Both the position numbers and the translations under genes were made by a program. This document shows, piece by piece, positions 32,241 through 36,596 of a stretch of DNA of 36,596 nt (position 1 is its first letter; every line of letters starts with the position of its first letter). Source of the DNA: Paraburkholderia sp. SG-MS1 (lineage in GTDB: Bacteria; Pseudomonadota; Gammaproteobacteria; Burkholderiales; Burkholderiaceae); contig NZ_NPIH01000266.1 in assembly GCF_012275575.1 (NCBI RefSeq), forward strand, positions 1 through 36,596, in the 5' to 3' direction. The notes below the pieces were generated by a model. That model searched no databases. It saw nothing but the letters and a program-made list of their open reading frames with translations, and was not told where the DNA came from.

Positions 32241-32354
32241 CGGCCTTGAAAACAGGGCGTGTCGCGTGCGGTTGTTGCAGCTCACAGGTTAATCCTCCCC
32301 GTTTCCGCAGAACACTATTGCGCGCCGCGAAATGACTCGTGAGATGGTCTTGAA

Positions 32355-32372
32355 AGCCCGTCGCGACGGGCT
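32355..32372. promoter_or_regulatory. 18-bp perfect palindrome upstream of the odhA promoter
   Basis: AGCCCGTCGCGACGGGCT has no loop, so it is better suited to a dimeric protein than to an RNA hairpin. It ends 40 bp before the extended -10 of odhA, about -55 to -72 from the predicted start. The regulator is unknown. Confidence 0.5.
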
Positions 32373-32411
32373 CGGGCGACAATCCGTCTGCTATCTGCGC
32401 CATTCGTTCTG

Positions 32412-32420
32412 TGATATGCT
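32412..32420 (+). promoter_or_regulatory. Extended -10 promoter of odhAB
   Basis: TGATATGCT matches the extended -10 pattern TGn-TATGCT. No clear -35 is present, which extended -10 promoters tolerate. The leader to the odhA ATG would be about 125 nt. Confidence 0.45.
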
Positions 32421-32436
32421 CCCCGGGTGCAAAGTT

Positions 32437-32552
32437 TTAGGTCCTTCCAAGCAAGACTTGATTCGCGCAATCCGCTAAACGGTCAGGCCGTGTCGCGGAA
32501 GGTTCTGTAACCCGCTATTTCTCGAGAAACTCGAAGAAAGGTGAGCGTAAAA
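32437..32552 (+). promoter_or_regulatory. Structured odhA/sucA leader, likely sucA RNA motif
   Basis: A sucA RNA motif has been described in 5' leaders of Burkholderiales sucA genes, overlapping the ribosome site; position and organism fit here. Visible pairings: CCTTCC (32443-32448) with GGAAGG (32497-32502), or alternatively TCCGC (32471-32475) with GCGGA (32495-32499), which exclude each other. There are also ACGG (32479-32482) with CCGT (32488-32491), and GGTT-CTGT-AACC (32501-32512). A last hairpin (32518-32539, eight pairs, one bulged A) holds the AGAAA just upstream of the GGTGAG ribosome site. The ligand or signal is unknown. Confidence 0.6.
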
Positions 32553-35414
32553 ATGATGAAGCAATTCCAGTCGAACTCTTATCTGTTCGGCGGCAATGCT
32601 CCGTACGTAGAAGAAATGTACGAAGCGTATCTCGATAATCCGGCGTCAGTGCCCGAGAACTGGCGCAGCTATTTCGACGCGTTGCAGAACGTTCCTGCAT
32701 CGGATGGCAGCAATGCCAACGACGTGGCCCATGGCCCGATCGTCGAATCGTTTGCTCAACGGGCCAAGGCTAACGCCTTCATCCCTCGCACGGCTGCCGG
32801 CGGCGAAGATCTCGCAACCGCCCGCAAGCAGGTTTATGTGCAGTCCCTCATCGGCGCATATCGCTTCCTCGGCTCGCAATGGGCCAATCTCGATCCTCTG
32901 AAGCGCCGCGAACGTCCCGCTATTCCCGAACTTGAACCCGCGTTCTACGACTTCACCGAAGCCGACATGGACCAGGAGTTCAGCGCAACGAATCTGTATT
33001 TCGGATTTGAGCGTGCGTCGTTGCGCGAGATCGTCAAGGCATTGCGCGACACGTACTGCGGCACGATCGGCGCCGAGTACATGTACATCAGTGACCCGGA
33101 ACAGAAGCGCTGGTGGAAGGAGCGTCTCGAGTCGATCCGCTCGACGCCGAACTTCACCAAGGAAAAGAAGAAGCACATCCTGAATCGCCTGACGGCTGCT
33201 GAAGGCCTCGAGCGTTTCCTGCACACGAAGTACGTCGGCCAGAAGCGTTTCTCGCTCGAAGGCGGCGAAAGCTTCATCGCGTCGATGGACGAGGTCGTGC
33301 GTCACGGCGGCGCCAACGGCGTTCAGGAAATCGTCATCGGCATGGCTCACCGTGGCCGTCTGAACGTGCTGGTCAATACGCTCGGCAAGATGCCCGCCGA
33401 CCTGTTCGCCGAATTCGAAGGCAAGCACGTCGACGACCTGCCGGCCGGCGACGTGAAGTACCACAAGGGTTTCTCGTCGGACGTTTCGACCGAAGGCGGG
33501 CCGGTTCACCTGTCGCTCGCGTTCAACCCGTCGCATCTTGAAATCGTCAACCCGGTGGTCGAAGGTTCGGCGAAGGCCCGTATGGACCGTCGCGGCGACG
33601 ACAGCGGCCTGCAAGTGCTGCCGGTGCAGATCCACGGCGACGCGGCCTTCGCGGGCCAGGGCGTCGTGATGGAAACGCTGAACCTCGCGCAAACGCGCGG
33701 TTACGGCACGCACGGCACGCTGCACATCGTCATCAACAACCAGATCGGCTTCACGACGTCGGACCCGCGCGACTCGCGCTCCACGTTGTACTGCTCGGAC
33801 GTCGTCAAGATGATCGAAGCGCCGGTGCTGCACGTGAACGGCGACGATCCTGAAGCGGTCGTTCTGGCGACGCAGCTGGCGATCGATTTCCGGATGCAGT
33901 TCCACAAGGACGTCGTCGTCGACATCGTCTGCTTCCGCAAGCTGGGTCACAACGAGCAGGACACGCCGGCTGTCACGCAGCCGCTGATGTACAAGACGAT
34001 TGCGAAGCACCCGGGCACGCGCGCGCTGTACGCTGAAAAGCTGGTGCAACAAGGCGTGATCACAGCGGAAGAAGGCGACGAATTCGTCAAGGCGTACCGC
34101 AAGGCGATGGACGAAGGCCATCACACGGTCGATCCGGTGCTCTCGAACTACAAGAGCAAGTACGCGGTTGACTGGGTGCCGTTCCTGAACCGCAAGTGGA
34201 CCGACGCAGCCGACACGGCTGTGCCGCTCGCCGAACTGAAGCGCCTCGCTGAGCGCGTCACCACGATCCCGGAAAACTTCAAGGTTCACCCGCTGGTCGA
34301 GCGCGTCATCAATGACCGTCGCGCGATGGGCCGTGGCGAAGCGAAGCTCGACTGGGGCATGGGCGAACATCTGGCATTCGCGTCGCTGGTCGCATCGGGC
34401 TATGCAGTGCGCCTGACCGGTCAGGACTCGGGCCGCGGCACGTTCACGCACCGTCACGCGGTGCTGCACGATCAGAACCGCGAACGCTGGAACGACGGCA
34501 CCTACGTGCCGCTGCAGAACATCGCCGAAGGTCAGGCGAAGTTCAACGTGATCGACTCGGTGCTGTCGGAAGAAGCGGTGCTCGGTTTCGAATACGGTTA
34601 CTCGACCGCTGAACCGAATACGTTCGTCGCGTGGGAAGCGCAGTTCGGCGACTTCGTGAACGGCGCGCAAGTCGTGATCGACCAGTTCATCTCGTCGGGT
34701 GAAGTGAAGTGGGGCCGCGTGTCGGGTCTCACGATGCTGCTGCCGCACGGCTACGAAGGCCAGGGTCCGGAGCACTCGTCGGCGCGTATCGAGCGTTTCC
34801 TGCAACTGTGCGCAGACCACAACATGCAGGTCGTTCAGCCGACCACGCCGGCGCAGATCTTCCACCTGCTGCGCCGTCAGATGATCCGCCTGTTCCGCAA
34901 GCCGCTGATCGTCGCGACGCCGAAGTCGCTGCTGCGTCACAAGGAAGCCGTGTCGGATCTGTCGGAACTGGCGAAGGGTTCGTTCCAGCCGGTGCTCGGC
35001 GAAACCGACGAGACCATCGACGCGAAGAAGGTCAAGCGCGTGATCGTATGCTCGGGCCGCGTGTACTACGACCTGCTCGCGCATCGCCGCGAATCGAAGT
35101 CGAACGACGTCGCGATCGTCCGTATCGAACAGCTCTATCCGTTCGCGCATAAGCAGTTCGAAGCGGAGATCAAGAAGTACGACAACGCGACCGAAGTGGT
35201 CTGGGTGCAGGACGAGCCGCAGAATCAGGGCCCGTGGTTCTACATCGAGCACCACCTGAAGGAAGGCATGAAGGAAGGACAGAAGCTGGCATACAGCGGC
35301 CGTCCGGCTTCGGCCTCGCCGGCAGTCGGCTACTACGCGAAGCACTACGAGCAGCAGAAGGCGCTGGTCGAAGGCGCTTTCGGCCGCCTCAAGAGCGCGT
35401 CGATCGCTAAATAA
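32553..35414 (+). CDS. odhA: 2-oxoglutarate dehydrogenase E1 component
   Basis: Thiamine-diphosphate enzyme that decarboxylates 2-oxoglutarate in the TCA cycle and transfers the succinyl group to the E2 lipoyl arm; also called sucA. Starting at the ATG at 32553 gives 953 aa and 7 nt spacing from AAGGTGAG. An in-frame GTG at 32541 overlaps the ribosome site and is rejected. Features: an N-terminal E2-binding segment (SNSYLFGGNAPYVEEMYEAY), VIGMAHRGRLNVLVNTLGKM, HLSLAFNPSHLEIVNPVVEG, GDAAFAGQGVVMETLNLAQT, the ThDP region HIVINNQIGFTTSDPRDSR, CFRKLGHNEQDTPAVTQPL and the C-terminal QDSGRGTFTHRHAVLHDQ. First gene of odhA-odhB. Confidence 0.97.
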   Translation: MMKQFQSNSYLFGGNAPYVEEMYEAYLDNPASVPENWRSYFDALQNVPASDGSNANDVAHGPIVESFAQRAKANAFIPRTAAGGEDLATARKQVYVQSLIGAYRFLGSQWANLDPLKRRERPAIPELEPAFYDFTEADMDQEFSATNLYFGFERASLREIVKALRDTYCGTIGAEYMYISDPEQKRWWKERLESIRSTPNFTKEKKKHILNRLTAAEGLERFLHTKYVGQKRFSLEGGESFIASMDEVVRHGGANGVQEIVIGMAHRGRLNVLVNTLGKMPADLFAEFEGKHVDDLPAGDVKYHKGFSSDVSTEGGPVHLSLAFNPSHLEIVNPVVEGSAKARMDRRGDDSGLQVLPVQIHGDAAFAGQGVVMETLNLAQTRGYGTHGTLHIVINNQIGFTTSDPRDSRSTLYCSDVVKMIEAPVLHVNGDDPEAVVLATQLAIDFRMQFHKDVVVDIVCFRKLGHNEQDTPAVTQPLMYKTIAKHPGTRALYAEKLVQQGVITAEEGDEFVKAYRKAMDEGHHTVDPVLSNYKSKYAVDWVPFLNRKWTDAADTAVPLAELKRLAERVTTIPENFKVHPLVERVINDRRAMGRGEAKLDWGMGEHLAFASLVASGYAVRLTGQDSGRGTFTHRHAVLHDQNRERWNDGTYVPLQNIAEGQAKFNVIDSVLSEEAVLGFEYGYSTAEPNTFVAWEAQFGDFVNGAQVVIDQFISSGEVKWGRVSGLTMLLPHGYEGQGPEHSSARIERFLQLCADHNMQVVQPTTPAQIFHLLRRQMIRLFRKPLIVATPKSLLRHKEAVSDLSELAKGSFQPVLGETDETIDAKKVKRVIVCSGRVYYDLLAHRRESKSNDVAIVRIEQLYPFAHKQFEAEIKKYDNATEVVWVQDEPQNQGPWFYIEHHLKEGMKEGQKLAYSGRPASASPAVGYYAKHYEQQKALVEGAFGRLKSASIAK

Positions 35415-35428
35415 GAGAACAGACGAAC

Positions 35429-35453
35429 CGGGAAGGCGCGCTGCGCTTTCCCG
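35429..35453 (+). repeat. Hairpin in the odhA-odhB spacer
   Basis: An 11-pair stem with one G-U (35429-35439 with 35443-35453) and a 3-nt loop lies 14 bp after the odhA stop. Without a T-run it is more likely an RNA-stability or processing element that sets E1:E2 ratios than a terminator. Confidence 0.55.
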
Positions 35454-35554
35454 TACCGCGTCTAATGATCCAGTGAAGGGTCATCCGCGGTCATGGTTCG
35501 CAGGCGGTCGTCGTTCCCCGCGCCGTCACCCGATACGTATTCAGGATATTCATA

Positions 35555-36596
35555 ATGGCTATTGTTGAAGTCAAGGTTCCCCAGCTTTCCGAGTCGGTCT
35601 CGGAAGCCACGATGCTGCAGTGGAAGAAGAAGCCCGGCGAGGCTGTTGCTGTTGACGAAATTCTCATCGAAATCGAGACCGACAAGGTCGTGCTCGAAGT
35701 GCCGGCACCCGCGGCCGGCGTGCTCGCGCAAATCATCTCGAACGACGGCGACATCGTCGTCGCGGATCAGGTGATCGCGAAGATCGACACGGAAGGCACC
35801 GCAGGCGCCGCCGCCGTCGAAGCTGAAGTCAAACCGGCTCCGGTTGCGGCTGCGACCGCTGCACCGGCGCCGGCTGCGCAAGCCGCTGCCGCCACGGGTT
35901 CGAACACCGCGGCTTCGCCGGCTGCCGGCAAGCTGATGGCGGAGAAGGGCCTGTCTTCGGGCGACGTCGCCGGCACCGGCCGCGACGGCCGCATCACCAA
36001 GGGCGATGTGCTGACCGCGGGCGCCCCGGCTGCCAAGGCAGCACCGGCACCGGCTGCCGCACCGAAGGCTGCAAAGCCGTCCCTGCCGGACGTCAAGGCG
36101 CCGGGATCGGCCGACCAGTGGCTGAAGGACCGCCCGGAACAACGCGTGCCGATGTCGCGTTTGCGCGCGCGTATCGCCGAGCGTCTGCTCGAGTCGCAGC
36201 AAACCAACGCCATCCTGACCACGTTCAACGAAGTGAACATGGCGCCGGTGATGGACCTGCGCAACAAGTACAAGGACAAGTTCGAGAAGGAACATGGCGT
36301 GAAGCTCGGCTTCATGTCGTTCTTCGTGAAGGCGGCGGTTCACGCGCTGAAGAAGTTCCCGCTGGTGAACGCGTCGATCGACGGTAACGACATCGTCTAT
36401 CACGGCTACTTCGACATCGGTATTGCTGTCGGTTCGCCGCGTGGTCTGGTGGTGCCGATCCTGCGCAACGCGGATCAACTGAGCCTCGCCGACATCGAGA
36501 AGAAGATCGCCGAATTCGGCCAGAAGGCCAAGGACGGCAAGCTGTCGATCGAAGAAATGACCGGCGGTACGTTCTCGATCTCGAACGGTGGTGTGT
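35555..36596 (+). CDS. odhB: Dihydrolipoyl succinyltransferase, E2 of 2-oxoglutarate dehydrogenase (3' partial)
   Basis: Forms the core of the complex and passes succinyl from lipoamide to CoA. About 347 codons are visible, and the gene runs off the window. The N-terminal lipoyl domain (about 1-76) has the modified Lys in EIETDKVVLEVPA. A Pro/Ala linker follows (about 83-118), then the E3-binding domain (SPAAGKLMAEKGLSSGDVAG to GRITKGDVL), a second linker and the catalytic domain starting at RVPMSRLRARIAERLLESQQ. The window stops at EEMTGGTFSISNGGV, before the DHRxxDG active site. The ATG at 35555 follows AGGA. odhL (E3) is expected downstream. Confidence 0.96.
   Translation, partial: MAIVEVKVPQLSESVSEATMLQWKKKPGEAVAVDEILIEIETDKVVLEVPAPAAGVLAQIISNDGDIVVADQVIAKIDTEGTAGAAAVEAEVKPAPVAAATAAPAPAAQAAAATGSNTAASPAAGKLMAEKGLSSGDVAGTGRDGRITKGDVLTAGAPAAKAAPAPAAAPKAAKPSLPDVKAPGSADQWLKDRPEQRVPMSRLRARIAERLLESQQTNAILTTFNEVNMAPVMDLRNKYKDKFEKEHGVKLGFMSFFVKAAVHALKKFPLVNASIDGNDIVYHGYFDIGIAVGSPRGLVVPILRNADQLSLADIEKKIAEFGQKAKDGKLSIEEMTGGTFSISNGGV

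Noticed and set aside
32541..32552. GTG start for OdhA
   Set aside because: The GTG lies within the ribosome binding site for the ATG at 32553.
32646..35345. 899-codon antisense frame opposite odhA
   Set aside because: Shadow of the E1 gene; Arg/His/Val-rich product without domains.
1..36596. CRISPR arrays, tRNA or rRNA genes, prophage, toxin-antitoxin pairs
   Set aside because: No regularly spaced repeats, no cloverleaf or rRNA sequence and no phage or toxin-like genes were seen on either strand.

Overview
This window looks like an ordinary core-genome stretch from a high-GC betaproteobacterium of the Burkholderiaceae, most likely Burkholderia sensu lato or Paraburkholderia. The reasons are the strong G/C bias at third codon positions, the gene order scpB-rluB-rimP-nusA-infB-rbfA-truB, then an EmrAB-type efflux operon, typA and odhAB, and a structured leader in front of odhA of the kind described for Burkholderiales. 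The genus is inferred from gene content and was not tested by alignment.

Layout. 1-5128: recB (5' end outside the window) overlapping recD, two subunits of the RecBCD helicase-nuclease. 5129-5531: a decayed membrane-protein gene on the minus strand. 5532-11129: a patchwork of single genes: arfB (ribosome rescue), a c-di-GMP phosphodiesterase, an ABM-fold monooxygenase, two small exported proteins, a YdcF-like envelope protein and small unknown proteins. 11414-11843: a 430-bp unit in which a stand-alone IS5/IS402-type N-terminal transposase domain is flanked by perfect 11-bp inverted repeats. 12239-14585: a LysR regulator and a class I/II aminotransferase. 14944-24886: the information-processing block, which covers chromosome segregation (ScpB), 23S pseudouridylation (RluB with long disordered extensions), 30S maturation (RimP, RbfA), transcription elongation/termination (NusA), initiation (IF-2) and tRNA pseudouridine-55 (TruB). 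A promoter plus leader terminator precedes rimP, and a very strong terminator splits infB from rbfA. 25013-29990 (minus): a tripartite drug efflux operon, in the order marR, NodT-type outer-membrane factor, emrA, emrB. 30325-32151: typA/bipA. 32553-36596: odhA and the start of odhB, subunits E1 and E2 of 2-oxoglutarate dehydrogenase.

No rRNA, tRNA, CRISPR array, prophage or complete insertion sequence was seen. I found no convincing new multi-gene system. The most unusual items are the 430-bp DUF4096 unit with terminal repeats, the possible attenuator before rimP with an internal TGGGCGT duplicate, the odhA leader with a nearby 18-bp palindrome, an 18-bp palindrome that puts stop codons in all six frames at the end of arfB, and the frameshifted gene remnant behind recD.
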